Shown piece by piece: positions 1 to 9,132 of a DNA stretch of 64,000 nt; the stretch's first letter is position 1, and the number at the start of each line of letters is the position of its first letter. The notes under the pieces were generated by a model, which did not search any database, was not told the DNA's origin, and worked only from the letters and a program-made list of their open reading frames with translations. The DNA is taken from contig NZ_VYKI01000008.1 in NCBI RefSeq assembly GCF_008710035.1, forward strand, positions 57,396 through 121,395. The letters run 5' to 3'. This DNA comes from Stenotrophomonas cyclobalanopsidis. Lineage in GTDB: Bacteria; Pseudomonadota; Gammaproteobacteria; Xanthomonadales; Xanthomonadaceae. The position numbers and the translations under genes were made by a program.

Positions 1-476
1 AGGACCCGCAGCTCAAGCTCGTTCATGACCGCAATGGCCAGTGTCTGAAGCTGCCTGCGGTCGTCTTCGGAAAACGTTCGGGTTGCAGGGTCCATCACGC
101 AGAGGGCGCCAATGGCTACGCCATTCTTGGCCAGCAACGGCGCGCCGGCGTAGAACCGAAGATGTGGCGGCTTCACCACCAGCGGGTTGCCAGTGAAGCG
201 AGGGTCGGCGCGCAGGTCGGCGACCACCATGCCCTCGGCGGAGCGGATGGTGTGGGCGCAGATGGAATGCTCGATCTGCATCTCGGCAACGTCCAGGCCC
301 TGCCGGGCAATCATCCGCTGGCGGTCGGTCTCAACGAGGGAAACGAAGGCCACGTCGGTCTGGAACAGGCGCGTGGCCAGTTCAGTGAGGCGGTCCAGTG
401 AACTGCTGACAACCTCGTCCAGGGCATCCAGGCTGCCCAATGTCGACATGCGTTCTTCAGAGCGGGTAGGGGCCAT
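1..476 (-). CDS. GAF-domain sensory protein, cut by the window edge
   Basis: The minus strand is open from an ATG at 476 to base 1, so the 3' end is missing. The 158 visible residues form one GAF domain: an amphipathic N-terminal helix, then the typical runs SLVETDRQ, EHSICAHTI, VVADLRADPRF and FYAGAPLLAKNG, ending in ALCVMDPATRTFSEDDR. This GAF type usually precedes a GGDEF, EAL or histidine-kinase domain, but the output domain lies outside the window. A second in-frame ATG at 449 is an alternative start. The next gene upstream on the same strand is a diguanylate cyclase, which fits a c-di-GMP or two-component role (inference). Confidence 0.8.
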   Translation of the reverse strand, partial: MAPTRSEERMSTLGSLDALDEVVSSSLDRLTELATRLFQTDVAFVSLVETDRQRMIARQGLDVAEMQIEHSICAHTIRSAEGMVVADLRADPRFTGNPLVVKPPHLRFYAGAPLLAKNGVAIGALCVMDPATRTFSEDDRRQLQTLAIAVMNELELRV

Positions 477-596
477 GTGCTTTAACCGGTTGAACGGGAA
501 CGCGGGAGCCAGATCGTCGCAATGCCTTGAACCATGGGCGTTGCCAGATTTGCAGGTGTATTGCGGTGGTGCCGTGTAGACGCAGCAAGCACCACG

Positions 597-2189
597 TCAA
601 GAGGGCGCTGCAGGCCGATGGTTGCGACTGCGGTAGAGCACGGCACGGTTGCGGCCGCCGTGCTTGGCGCGGTAGAGCGCCTTGTCGGCCTGGCGGATGG
701 CCAGATCGGGGTCGGTCTCGGTTTCCGGGTAGTGGCTGACGCCGGCGGAAATGGTGATGTGCCCGACCTTGGGGAAGGCCTGCGCTTCGATGGCGGCACG
801 CAGTCGCTCGGCCACCTGCAGCGCGGTATCAGCGGTGACCTCCGGCAGCAGCACCAGGAACTCCTCGCCACCCAGGCGGCACAGCACGTCCTGCGGGCGG
901 GCATTGGTGCGCATGCTCTGGGCGACGCCGGCGATGACCTGGTCACCGGCGTCGTGGCCGTGGCGGTCGTTCACATCCTTGAAGTGGTCCACGTCGAGAG
1001 TGATGACCCCGAACGGCACGCCGGAGGCAGTGAGCGCACTGAGCGCCCGTTCCAGCCCGCGCCGGTTGAGCAGCTGGGTGAGGGGATCGGTGAGCGCAGC
1101 CAGGTCGAGCTTGCCGATGCGGTCGCTGAGGTTGCGGAAGCTGACCAGCACCGCCTGCTTCAGCTGGGCGGCTTCGAAATACCATGAATTGACCGCCTTG
1201 ACCCGGGAGATGGCGGCGCCGACATCGCCTTCCTGCGCGTGCCGGGCCAGCTGCTGCAGCGGCGCGGCGATGCGTCGCGAGCAGAGCCAGATGAGGACCA
1301 GCGACAGCAGCCCCAACGGCGCGGCATTGCGCAGCACGGTGACGAACAGGCTGCCCATGGGCGCGGTGGCGGCCTCGATGGGGCGCTGGGCGACGATGCC
1401 CCAGCCGGCAGCGGGCACCGGTGCGAAGCCAGCCAGCATGTGCATGCCGCGGCTGTTGTGCGAATGCACTGCGCCGGCACGCCCTTGGCTGAGCGCATCG
1501 AAGGCGGCATTGCGGGTGGCGGGCTGTCCGACCCGGTCCGGCTCGGGGTGGTAGAGCACGGTGCCATCGCGGCTGACCACGTAGAGGTATGAGCCATCCT
1601 CGTAGGGGTGCGTGCCAAGCAGGGAATGCAGGACGTTCGGGTCGCGCAGGTGGATGGAGGCGGTGATGTAGCCGGCGTAGTCGCCGTCGGCATCGAATAC
1701 CGGGTGGGAGAGGGTGACGACCAGGTTGCCGGTGTGGGCGATGAACGGATCGCTGACCATCGGCAGTCGCTGCTGCAGTGCCTTGCGGTTGGCGGCGCTG
1801 GTGAGTGCCTTGCCGTGCAGTTCCGGCAGCGCGGGCGAGGTGCCGACCACCACGCCTTGGGCATTGACCGAGATGACGCTGTTGAAGGCATCGGTCTGCA
1901 GCTTGATGCGTTCCACTTCATCATCGTGTGCTGCCGGCTGGTCGAGCCTGCGGCTGAGGCGCTCGGCCCCGACCGCGAGCTGCTGCTGCGCGTTCAGCAC
2001 GAAATGCTGGGTGGACTGGGCCAGCGAGTGCGCGTAGACGCGGTTGGCTTCCAGGCTTCTTTCAATGAGCTGCTGGCGTTGCACCTGGTAGCTGGCCCAC
2101 AGCGTGTTGCCCAGCATGACCAGTGCCGACAGCGTGGCGAGCGCGAGGATCAGCCGCTGCAGGTTCACCTGCCGGATCGATGCATTCAC
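597..2189 (-). CDS. membrane diguanylate cyclase (dCache-GGDEF)
   Basis: This 530-residue protein has an N-terminal membrane helix (about residues 13-32), a periplasmic double-Cache-like region (about 40-280) with the typical VISVNAQGVVVGTSP and DGSYLYVVSRDG strands, a second membrane helix (about 290-310), a short linker and a C-terminal GGDEF domain. The active-site loop is GGEEF at residues 440-444. An RxxD inhibitory site (R431-P-Q-D434) lies five residues upstream, so product inhibition by c-di-GMP is expected. It should make c-di-GMP from two GTP in response to an extracellular ligand. The ligand cannot be read from sequence. It is followed downstream by the truncated GAF gene on the same strand. 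Confidence 0.93.
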   Translation of the reverse strand: MNASIRQVNLQRLILALATLSALVMLGNTLWASYQVQRQQLIERSLEANRVYAHSLAQSTQHFVLNAQQQLAVGAERLSRRLDQPAAHDDEVERIKLQTDAFNSVISVNAQGVVVGTSPALPELHGKALTSAANRKALQQRLPMVSDPFIAHTGNLVVTLSHPVFDADGDYAGYITASIHLRDPNVLHSLLGTHPYEDGSYLYVVSRDGTVLYHPEPDRVGQPATRNAAFDALSQGRAGAVHSHNSRGMHMLAGFAPVPAAGWGIVAQRPIEAATAPMGSLFVTVLRNAAPLGLLSLVLIWLCSRRIAAPLQQLARHAQEGDVGAAISRVKAVNSWYFEAAQLKQAVLVSFRNLSDRIGKLDLAALTDPLTQLLNRRGLERALSALTASGVPFGVITLDVDHFKDVNDRHGHDAGDQVIAGVAQSMRTNARPQDVLCRLGGEEFLVLLPEVTADTALQVAERLRAAIEAQAFPKVGHITISAGVSHYPETETDPDLAIRQADKALYRAKHGGRNRAVLYRSRNHRPAAPS

Positions 2190-2312
2190 CCTCGCGCCTC
2201 CTTGGCTGCTGGTAGGCGCTCAGGCTACAACCGGGGGGAGGGCGAACCGTGCGCACGGCCTTCACGCGGACCGGGGAGCCGGCAGCGTGCCGACCAACAG
2301 GGTCGTGCCCCG

Positions 2313-2335
2313 GTAGCGCCGGGCCATGCCCGGCG
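2313..2335 (+). repeat. SMAG-type GTAG palindrome (monomer)
   Basis: GTAG is followed by an imperfect palindrome of type GCCGGGCCATGCCCGGC. The same 23-mer recurs at 18214 and 32409 and in reverse at 18141 and 53252. It lies between the cyclase start and the stop of the SDR gene. Confidence 0.85.
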
Positions 2336-2355
2336 AGCGCAGCGGCCAGGCCGGC

Positions 2356-3195
2356 TCAGCCGTCGGTGGAACGGCTCAGGCCCTCCCACGCCTCGATACC
2401 GGCGGCCAGATCCTGCAGCTTGCCGCGCACCAGCTGCACCGCATCGCTGCCCAGCAGCAGGTGGGTGGGCGGGGCGGGGCTGTCGATCAGCTGCAGCATG
2501 GCCTGCGCGGCCTTGACCGGGTCGCCCAGCTGCTGCCCGCTCTTGGCCTCGCGCGCGCTGCGGATGGGGTCGAACAGGGCGTCGTAATCTTCGATCGCGC
2601 GTGGCGAGCGCACCATCGAGCGGCCGGCCCAATCGGTACGGAACGAACCGGGCGCGACGGCGGTGACGTGGATGCCGAAGCCGGCCACTTCCTTGGCCAG
2701 CACTTCGCTGATGCCTTCCAGCGCGAACTTGCTGCCGCAGTACCAGGCGATGCCCGGCATCGTGATGAATCCGCCCATCGAGGTGATGTTGAGGATGTGG
2801 CCGCGGCGGCGCGCGCGCATGTGCGGCAGTACGGCCTTGATGAGGGCGGCCGGGCCGAACACGTTCACCTCGAACTGCTGGCGCAGATCGGCGAGCGAGG
2901 ATTCCTCGAGGACGCCTTCGTGGCCGTAGCCAGCGTTGTTGACCAGTACGTCGATGGCGCCGATGTCGGTTTCGATATGGCGGACGAGGGCATCGATGGC
3001 GTCGGCATCGGTGACGTCCAAGAGGCGCGCGAACGCCTGGCCGGGGGCGAGGGCTTCGAAGTCGCTGCGGGCGGTTTCGCTGCGCACGGTGCCGAGCACG
3101 CGATGGCCGGCCTGCAGGGCCTGCTCGGCCAGGGCACGGCCGAAGCCGCTGCTGACACCGGTGATGAGGAGGAGGCGAGAGATCGTCATGGTCAT
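2356..3195 (-). CDS. SDR-family NAD(P)-dependent oxidoreductase
   Basis: This is a classical short-chain dehydrogenase. The cofactor motif is TGVSSGFG near the N-terminus, NNAG closes strand four, the catalytic serine is in LNITSMGG and the catalytic pair is in YCGSK. The ATG at 3195 is preferred because the fold starts a few residues later; an ATG at 3189 is equally possible, and the longer frame to 3219 adds only unlikely residues. The protein has about 279 residues, normal for the YCGSK-type SDRs that act on small aldehydes or ketones. The substrate is unknown. It is divergent from an AraC regulator 88 bp away, a common control arrangement. Confidence 0.92.
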   Translation of the reverse strand: MTMTISRLLLITGVSSGFGRALAEQALQAGHRVLGTVRSETARSDFEALAPGQAFARLLDVTDADAIDALVRHIETDIGAIDVLVNNAGYGHEGVLEESSLADLRQQFEVNVFGPAALIKAVLPHMRARRRGHILNITSMGGFITMPGIAWYCGSKFALEGISEVLAKEVAGFGIHVTAVAPGSFRTDWAGRSMVRSPRAIEDYDALFDPIRSAREAKSGQQLGDPVKAAQAMLQLIDSPAPPTHLLLGSDAVQLVRGKLQDLAAGIEAWEGLSRSTDG

Positions 3196-3283
3196 GGGTC
3201 TCGGTTGCGGGACTTGCACGTTAGTGCTTGCCTGGACGACGGCCCAGACCTAGGATTCGGCCATTCTTGCCTATTCCTATGAG

Positions 3284-4231
3284 GTGCCCGTGCCCGCTGT
3301 TGAACCGTCGATGCAGGCGCGCATGGTCGGCCTGCTGCGGGTGCAGGCCACGCAGGAGGGCTACACGCTGACGGCCCTGCCGGGCGTGCGCCTGCTGCGC
3401 TCGGACCGCCCACTGCCGCGGACGCCGGTGCTGTATGACCCGGGCATCGTGATCGTCTGCCAGGGCGTGAAACGCGGCTACATGGGCGCGAAGGTGTACC
3501 AGTACGACGCGCAGCATTACCTGGCGGTGTCGGTGCCGGTGCCGTTCACCATGGAAACCGAGGCGAGCGCCGACGCGCCGCTGCTGGCGATCTACCTGCA
3601 CCTGGACCTGCAGCTGGCCGCGGAGCTGATGCTGGAGCTGGAGGCGCTCGTGGACACGGTGCCTGCACCGGCGCAGAGCATGATGGCCAGCCCGATGGAG
3701 CCGGCGATGCAGGCCACCGTGCTGCGCCTGCTGGAGGCGCTGGGCGATCCGCTGGAGGCGGCGCTGCTCGGCCCGGCGCTGGTGCGCGAGCTGTATTTCC
3801 GCGTGTTGACCGGTGCACAGGGCGGCGCGATGCGCGAGGCACTGGCGATGCGGGGGCGCTTCGGCCGCATCGGCAAGGTGCTGCGGCATATCCATGCGGC
3901 CTACGCGACGGCGCTGGATGTGGATGCGTTGGCGGCGGAGGCGGAGATGAGCGTGCCGACCTTCCACGATCACTTCCGTGCCATTACCGGTACCTCACCG
4001 ATGCAGTACGTGAAGTCGACCCGGCTGCACCAGGCGCGCCTGCTGATGCTGCGCCAGGGCATGACGGCCGAGGCGGCGGCGCTGGGGGTGGGCTACGCCA
4101 GCGCGTCGCAGTTCAATCGTGAGTTCAAGCGGTTGTTCGCGTTGCCGCCGGCAGCCGAGGTGGCGCGGATGCGGCGCAGCTTCGCACTGCCGCCGGCGCC
4201 GGTGGACGCGATGTATGTGTCGTCGCATTGA
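3284..4231 (+). CDS. AraC-family transcriptional regulator (AraC_N type)
   Basis: This 315-residue regulator has an N-terminal AraC_N-like (PF06719) ligand domain, recognisable by VLYDPGIVIVCQGVKRGY and the strand that follows, and a C-terminal double helix-turn-helix (about residues 205-300) with the signature MSVPTFHDHFRAITGTSPMQY and ASQFNREFKRLF. Translation appears to begin at the GTG at 3284. The gene is divergent from the SDR gene; this regulator subtype is often found beside SDRs or aldo-keto reductases and probably controls it. The final tail after the HTH is short. Confidence 0.92.
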   Translation: MPVPAVEPSMQARMVGLLRVQATQEGYTLTALPGVRLLRSDRPLPRTPVLYDPGIVIVCQGVKRGYMGAKVYQYDAQHYLAVSVPVPFTMETEASADAPLLAIYLHLDLQLAAELMLELEALVDTVPAPAQSMMASPMEPAMQATVLRLLEALGDPLEAALLGPALVRELYFRVLTGAQGGAMREALAMRGRFGRIGKVLRHIHAAYATALDVDALAAEAEMSVPTFHDHFRAITGTSPMQYVKSTRLHQARLLMLRQGMTAEAAALGVGYASASQFNREFKRLFALPPAAEVARMRRSFALPPAPVDAMYVSSH

Positions 4232-4360
4232 GGACTGACCGGACGCAGATGTCGGCTGATAGTCACAAGACCCGCACGGGCGGCTGGCTAACGTGTCGCA
4301 CACGTCTGCTCGTTCGCCGTGACGCGCTGCGCCGCGTCACCCTCACTTCCGGAAGTACAC

Positions 4361-4792
4361 ATGTCCGCCCTGCCTTTGCGTGCGCTGGCCTACCAGAGCA
4401 CCGCGTCGTGCCCTCTGGCCGCCGATTCGATAGACGACCTGCTCATCACCGCCATGGCGCGCAACCAGGCATTGTCGGTGACTGGTGTGCTGCTGTTTGA
4501 TGGGCATCGGTTCTTCCAGTATCTGGAAGGCCCGCACGTTGCTATCGACCAGGTTTTCGGCCGGATCGAGCGGGATACCCGACATGAGCGTGTGGGGGTG
4601 CTGTTTGATGAAGCGGTGAACGAGCGCTATTTCCGCAACTGGTCGATGGTCTGCCGCAGCGTGGACGTATCGGCCCTGCATGCCATCGCGGCAGGCAAAT
4701 GGAAGCGGCAGTTTCCGGCCGTGCGCGATGATCGCCGTGCGGTACCGGGACTGGGGGCACTGGTAGATTTCTGGGAGCGGGCCCATGCGTGA
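4361..4792 (+). CDS. BLUF-domain blue-light photoreceptor 1
   Basis: This is a stand-alone BLUF protein of 143 residues. The FAD-binding photochemical residues can be placed: Tyr11 (in AYQS), Asn35 (ARNQ) and Gln53 (FFQYLEG), with Trp94 and Met96 in the semiconserved W-x-M strand. All residues needed for the photocycle are intact. The ATG at 4361 is chosen because GGAAG sits just upstream and the BLUF fold begins six residues later; the longer frame to 4319 adds an implausible leader. Short BLUF proteins act through partner proteins. Neighbours here are an orphan 94-residue protein, a second BLUF gene and a hybrid kinase. Confidence 0.93.
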   Translation: MSALPLRALAYQSTASCPLAADSIDDLLITAMARNQALSVTGVLLFDGHRFFQYLEGPHVAIDQVFGRIERDTRHERVGVLFDEAVNERYFRNWSMVCRSVDVSALHAIAAGKWKRQFPAVRDDRRAVPGLGALVDFWERAHA

Positions 4793-4855
4793 GCGTGATC
4801 ACTCCGGCATGACGGGGTAAGCCGTTACGGTGGCTGCTCACACAAGGGGGGAAGC

Positions 4856-5140
4856 ATGGAAGAATCGAATGGGGGTATGGTGCGCTGGCTGAGTTTCCGG
4901 CTGCGCAATGGTCAATCGATCGGCCCGGAACGGTTGCGCGAGGCCTGGACCTGGGCCTGCCAGTCGCCGCGTTCGGGTGTGCGCCGCGAGCAGCTGGGCG
5001 AAGACCACTGGGTCTACGCCCTGTACGGCCCAGAGCTGATCTCCTGCCCAAGGACGGCCGAGCAGCGCATGCGTGGCTTCCTGCTGGAGGCGGGCTATAT
5101 CTTCACGATGGGTTCGCTGGGGCGGCGCGAGGCCGCCTGA
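4856..5140 (+). CDS. hypothetical protein, 94 residues, between two BLUF genes
   Basis: The family is not recognised. The ATG is preceded by a strong purine-rich ribosome site (AAGGGGGGAA). The protein is soluble, with no signal peptide or membrane segment. It has an Arg/Trp-rich N-terminal half (RWLSFRLRNGQSIGPERLREAWTWA) and a C-terminal half with a conserved look (HWVYALYGPEL, MRGFLLEAGYIFTMG). It lies 63 bp after BLUF 1 on the same strand and could be co-transcribed, which makes it a candidate partner (inference). Confidence 0.7.
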   Translation: MEESNGGMVRWLSFRLRNGQSIGPERLREAWTWACQSPRSGVRREQLGEDHWVYALYGPELISCPRTAEQRMRGFLLEAGYIFTMGSLGRREAA

Positions 5141-5158
5141 CGCTGCGCTCAACCTTGC

Positions 5159-5590
5159 TTACGCTGCTGCACCGCCCAGGGCAGGAAAGTGCGGGCGCAG
5201 CAGCGATGCAAGCAGCTCCATGCCGGGGCTGGCCACGGAGGCGCGGCGCCCGAACTCGTCCCACTGCGCGTTGACCAGGCCGGAGACGATGGTTTGGCCG
5301 GTTTCGACCCGGGTCATTGCCCAGTAGGGCACCGCACGGGTTTCGATGGGTGCATCCAGCACCTGCACCAGGGTGTGGTGTGAGCGGCTTTCGTGGATGC
5401 GATGCATGACGGTCGTCAGTCCGTCAGGGGGGGCCTCGAGATACTGGAAGAACTGCTGCCCACTGATGAGCAAAGCCCCAGTGACGCCTGCAACGCGATT
5501 GAACGAGGCCGATTGGGAGATGATGCTGCGGATTTTTTCATCGGAAAGACCCGCCGGCATGTGGCTTGAGTACGCAAATGCGCGGAGCAT
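5159..5590 (-). CDS. BLUF-domain blue-light photoreceptor 2
   Basis: This second short BLUF protein has 143 residues. Photochemical residues are Tyr7 (AYSSH), Asn31 (FNRVAG), Gln49 (FFQYLEAP), Trp90 and Met92 (PYWAM). The sequence is clearly diverged from BLUF 1 and closer in style to BLUF 3 at 60737, sharing the FNR-x-AGVTG and P-Y-W-x-M segments. It is divergent from the hybrid kinase gene that starts at 5806, so the two probably share the roughly 215 bp control region. Output must be through protein contact because no effector domain is attached. Confidence 0.93.
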   Translation of the reverse strand: MLRAFAYSSHMPAGLSDEKIRSIISQSASFNRVAGVTGALLISGQQFFQYLEAPPDGLTTVMHRIHESRSHHTLVQVLDAPIETRAVPYWAMTRVETGQTIVSGLVNAQWDEFGRRASVASPGMELLASLLRPHFPALGGAAA

Positions 5591-5805
5591 GGAAGGGGTT
5601 CGTATGTGACGGGCGTCACTATACGGAGCCGCCTTCTGGGAGGCGTGAGGCTTTGCTCACGCGTTCTGCGGGCGAGCGCTGCGCGGGTGATCCGTTGACG
5701 GCGGCGTGCTCCCCGATGCCGTACATTGGTGCCGACAGTCTCACTTTCTGCAGCGGGCCGGATGCCCCGGGGTGCTGCGACTCCCGCTTTTCTCCAGGAA
5801 TTGAA

Positions 5806-8706
5806 GTGCAACCCTATTTTCCCGCATTTCCCCGTGCTGCAGGCGTTGCGGCGGATCGCGTCCGTCATTACGACTGGTCCTCCACATCGCTTGGGCCTAC
5901 GGCGCAATGGCCCGCGTCGCTGCGCTGCGCGGTGGAATTGATGCTCAATTCCCCGGAAAGCATGTACCTGGTCTGGGGCGACGAGCTGGTTTTCCTCTTC
6001 AATGATGCGTACGCACCGATCCTGGGGCCGCGCCTGGACCATGCGATGGGAGCACCGCTGCGCAGCCTGTGGGCGGATGCGTGGTCTGCGGTACGCGAGC
6101 CGATCGAGCAGGCCTTTGCCGGGCAGGGGTCGCGGTTCGAGAATGTGCCGGTGGCGATGAACCGCTATGGGACGCCGGAAGACACCTGGTGGACGTTCTC
6201 GTTCTCCCCTTTGCATGGGGACGAGGAAACGGTCGCGGGCGCCATCTGCGTGACCAAGGAAGTGACCGGGATGGTGGTGGCGCAGGATCGTCTGGCACGC
6301 GAGAACGAACGGCTGATCGCGCTGTTCGAGAAATCCCCGCTGTTCATGGCGTTCCTGACCGGGCCTGAACACTGCATTGAGCTGGTCAATCCGGGCTATG
6401 CGAGCCTGATCGGGCACCGCGAGGTGATTGGCCGGCCCATTGTCGAGGCGCTGCCGGAGGTGCTGGACCAGGGGTATCTGGATCTGCTGGATGAGGTGTA
6501 CCGCACCGGTGAGCCGTACATCGGGCGCAAGGTGGCCTATGACAGCGGCATCGCGCAGGCCGGCATCGATCCGCGCCATATTGTCGACGTGGTGTTCCAG
6601 CCATGCAAAGACGAGGTGGGGCGGGTCAACGGCATCTTCGTTCAGGGGCTGGACCTGACCACGCAGGTCGCGCTTGAGCGTCACCTCTCGCTGACCGAGG
6701 CGCGGCACCGGCAGATCATGGACAGTGCCCGTGACTACGCGATCATCGCCTTCGACATGGACGGTCTGGTGACGCTGTGGAACCGCGGCGCGGAGGAGAT
6801 TCTCGGTTGGCACGAATCCGAAGTGCTGGGCCGGCATGGTGAGGTGCTGTATCTGGACGACGACCGGCAGGCTGGCCGCTTCCACCACAACATGGACCAA
6901 GCGCTGTTGCGGGGTGGTCTGAGCGGTGAGCGCTGGCTGCGCCGCCGCGATGGGGGACGGTTCTGGGCGCATGGCTCGATGACGGTTCTGCGTGGCCATG
7001 AAGGCGAGGCCGTAGGCTATGTGGTGGTGTTCCGCGACCGCACGGCTGAGAGACACGCCTCCGAAGCGCTGGTGCAGAGCGAGCGACGACTGGGGGCGCT
7101 GGTTGCTGCGGCGACGCAGTCGCTGTACGCCATTTCTGCCGATTGGCAGCAGGTGCACCTGATCTATCGCCAGGGTGGCGCTGCGGACCTTCGCGAGGGC
7201 GGCGGGTCGTGGCGCGATCAGTTGATCCACCCTGCCGATCGTGACGCGGTAGATGCCGCCATCAAGCAGGCACGCGAGACGGGTTCGGCGCTGGAGGTGG
7301 AACACCGCAGCCTGATGCCCGACGGCGGGGTTCGCTGGTTGCAGATGCGTGCCGTGCCGCTGCTGGATGAAGACGGGCAGGTACGGGAGTGGTTCGGTGC
7401 AGCGGCTGACATCAGTGACCGCCGCATTGACCAGCAGCGTCTGCAACAGCTGACCCTGACCCTTGAAGAGCGGGTGCAGGCACGAACGGCCGAACTGATG
7501 GCCATGGAAGAGCGTCTGCGGCAAAGCCAGAAGATGGAATCGCTGGGCCAGTTGACCGGCGGCATCGCGCACGATTTCAACAACATGCTGACCGCTGTTT
7601 CGATGGGTCTGGAGCTGCTGGAACTGCGGGTGGGGCAGGGACGCGTGGAGGATCTGCAGCGTTACCTCGAGATGGCCCGAGGTGGCGCCGACCGGGCTGC
7701 GGCACTGACTCAGCGGCTGCTCGCGTTTTCGCGGCGGCAGACCCTGGCGCCATCGTCCGTGCGCGTTTCCACGCTGGTAAGCGGCATGCTGGACATTCTC
7801 AGTCGTTCCATCGGGCCCTCGATCGGCATTGAAACGCGGCTGCAGGACGGCGGCGATGACGTACTGGTGGATGCGCCGCAGCTGGAGAACGCCCTCCTCA
7901 ACCTCTGCATCAACGCGCGCGACGCCATGCCCGAAGGCGGAACGCTGGTCATCGCCTCGGACATCGAGGTGGTGACCAGCGCACGCGGTGAGCAGCTTGG
8001 ACTGCCCGCAGCGACATATGTACGCCTTTCCGTGTGTGACACCGGCACCGGTATGGATGCCAGCGTGCTGCAGAAGGTGTTCGAACCGTTCTTCACCACC
8101 AAGCCGATCGGCCAGGGTACCGGGCTCGGCCTTTCGATGATCTACGGGTTCACTCGGCAGTCGGGCGGGCAGGTGGACGTCGAATCCACGCCGGGGCAGG
8201 GCACCACGATCAGCCTGTATCTGCCTCAGTTCAGTGCCGCGCCGGCGACCTGCGCCGAGCCCGTGGCGGATGCTTCAACCATGCCACTGCTCTCGGGCCG
8301 CTCGGTGCTGCTGGTTGAGGATGAACCATCCATCCGGGCGCTGGTGCGCGATGTGCTGAGTACGCAGGGGCATCACGTGACCGAAGCGGCGAATGGCAGC
8401 GAGGCGCTTTCGTTGTTGGCGACTGATCATTCGTTCGACCTGCTGGTGACGGATGTGGGCCTGACGGGAACATTGAATGGGCGGCAGGTTGCCGACGCGG
8501 GTCGGCAGTCGCGACCGGCGATGCCCGTCCTGTTCATCACCGGCTATGCAGCATTTGCGGCGGTGGGCGGTGAGCATCTTGAGGCGGGGATGGAGATTCT
8601 GACCAAACCCTTCTCTGCCGTCGAACTCGAGCGGCGCGTGGACCGGTTGCTGGCAGGGGAATTCAGATCGTGGCGTGCACCGACTTCAGAAGTTCCCGCA
8701 GCGTAA
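5806..8706 (+). CDS. PAS-rich soluble hybrid histidine kinase with C-terminal receiver
   Basis: The GTG at 5806 is chosen over upstream ATGs because AGGAA lies five bases before it and the family's usual opening (YDWSSTSLGPTAQWP) follows at once. The protein has 966 residues. It has about four PAS-type sensor domains (roughly 20-160, 175-290, 300-415, 430-550), then HisKA with His589 in GGIAHDFNN, a HATPase domain with an N box (NLCINARDAMPEGG) and GQGTGLGLS, and a receiver domain whose acceptor is Asp883 in LLVTDVGL. There are no membrane helices, so the signal is cytoplasmic. The last 44 bp overlap the convergent receiver gene, a likely phosphorelay partner, and the gene is divergent from BLUF 2. 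Confidence 0.92.
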   Translation: MQPYFPAFPRAAGVAADRVRHYDWSSTSLGPTAQWPASLRCAVELMLNSPESMYLVWGDELVFLFNDAYAPILGPRLDHAMGAPLRSLWADAWSAVREPIEQAFAGQGSRFENVPVAMNRYGTPEDTWWTFSFSPLHGDEETVAGAICVTKEVTGMVVAQDRLARENERLIALFEKSPLFMAFLTGPEHCIELVNPGYASLIGHREVIGRPIVEALPEVLDQGYLDLLDEVYRTGEPYIGRKVAYDSGIAQAGIDPRHIVDVVFQPCKDEVGRVNGIFVQGLDLTTQVALERHLSLTEARHRQIMDSARDYAIIAFDMDGLVTLWNRGAEEILGWHESEVLGRHGEVLYLDDDRQAGRFHHNMDQALLRGGLSGERWLRRRDGGRFWAHGSMTVLRGHEGEAVGYVVVFRDRTAERHASEALVQSERRLGALVAAATQSLYAISADWQQVHLIYRQGGAADLREGGGSWRDQLIHPADRDAVDAAIKQARETGSALEVEHRSLMPDGGVRWLQMRAVPLLDEDGQVREWFGAAADISDRRIDQQRLQQLTLTLEERVQARTAELMAMEERLRQSQKMESLGQLTGGIAHDFNNMLTAVSMGLELLELRVGQGRVEDLQRYLEMARGGADRAAALTQRLLAFSRRQTLAPSSVRVSTLVSGMLDILSRSIGPSIGIETRLQDGGDDVLVDAPQLENALLNLCINARDAMPEGGTLVIASDIEVVTSARGEQLGLPAATYVRLSVCDTGTGMDASVLQKVFEPFFTTKPIGQGTGLGLSMIYGFTRQSGGQVDVESTPGQGTTISLYLPQFSAAPATCAEPVADASTMPLLSGRSVLLVEDEPSIRALVRDVLSTQGHHVTEAANGSEALSLLATDHSFDLLVTDVGLTGTLNGRQVADAGRQSRPAMPVLFITGYAAFAAVGGEHLEAGMEILTKPFSAVELERRVDRLLAGEFRSWRAPTSEVPAA

Positions 8707-9034
8707 AGGGCTTGCGCAGAAGGGGACAGTGACGGGGCAAGATCTCAGGGTCGCCCGCCAGCTGTCCGGCATAACCGGTCATCAGCAGGACGCGCAGCGC
8801 GGGGTCACGGCCCTGCGCGTGGCGCGCGAGCTCACAACCGTTCATGCCTGGCAGCCGGATGTCTGAAATCAGAAGATCGAATGACCCGGCGCTGCATAGC
8901 GCAGCAACCGCCGCTTCTGCATCGCCAACCGCCGTGATGTCGTAGCCGCTCTCGGACAGGACATCCTCGGTAAGTTCGCGGATGGCCGTGTCATCCTCTA
9001 CCAGCAGGATGCGTTGCGTGGTCGGTGGAGTCAC
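8663..9034 (-). CDS. single-domain response regulator
   Basis: This 123-residue receiver has no output domain: acidic pair in LLVEDD, acceptor Asp58 in LLISDIRLPGMNG, Thr in LLMTGYA and Lys108 in LLRKPF. It overlaps the 3' end of the hybrid kinase by 44 bp on the opposite strand. It resembles that kinase's own receiver, so it may share a phosphate pool with it or dephosphorylate it (inference). Confidence 0.92.
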   Translation of the reverse strand: MTPPTTQRILLVEDDTAIRELTEDVLSESGYDITAVGDAEAAVAALCSAGSFDLLISDIRLPGMNGCELARHAQGRDPALRVLLMTGYAGQLAGDPEILPRHCPLLRKPFTLRELLKSVHATI

Positions 9035-9132
9035 AGCGGGGAAAGTTCTCGATGCATGTGGCGGAGCTGCAGATGCCCTCGACTGAGGGCACCCGGATGC
9101 CGCGTGGTGGGGCGCGGCGGTATCCCAGTGAC

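Noticed and set aside
5416..7572. 718-residue minus-strand frame over the hybrid kinase gene
   Set aside because: Antisense shadow with His/Arg/Gln-rich random composition.
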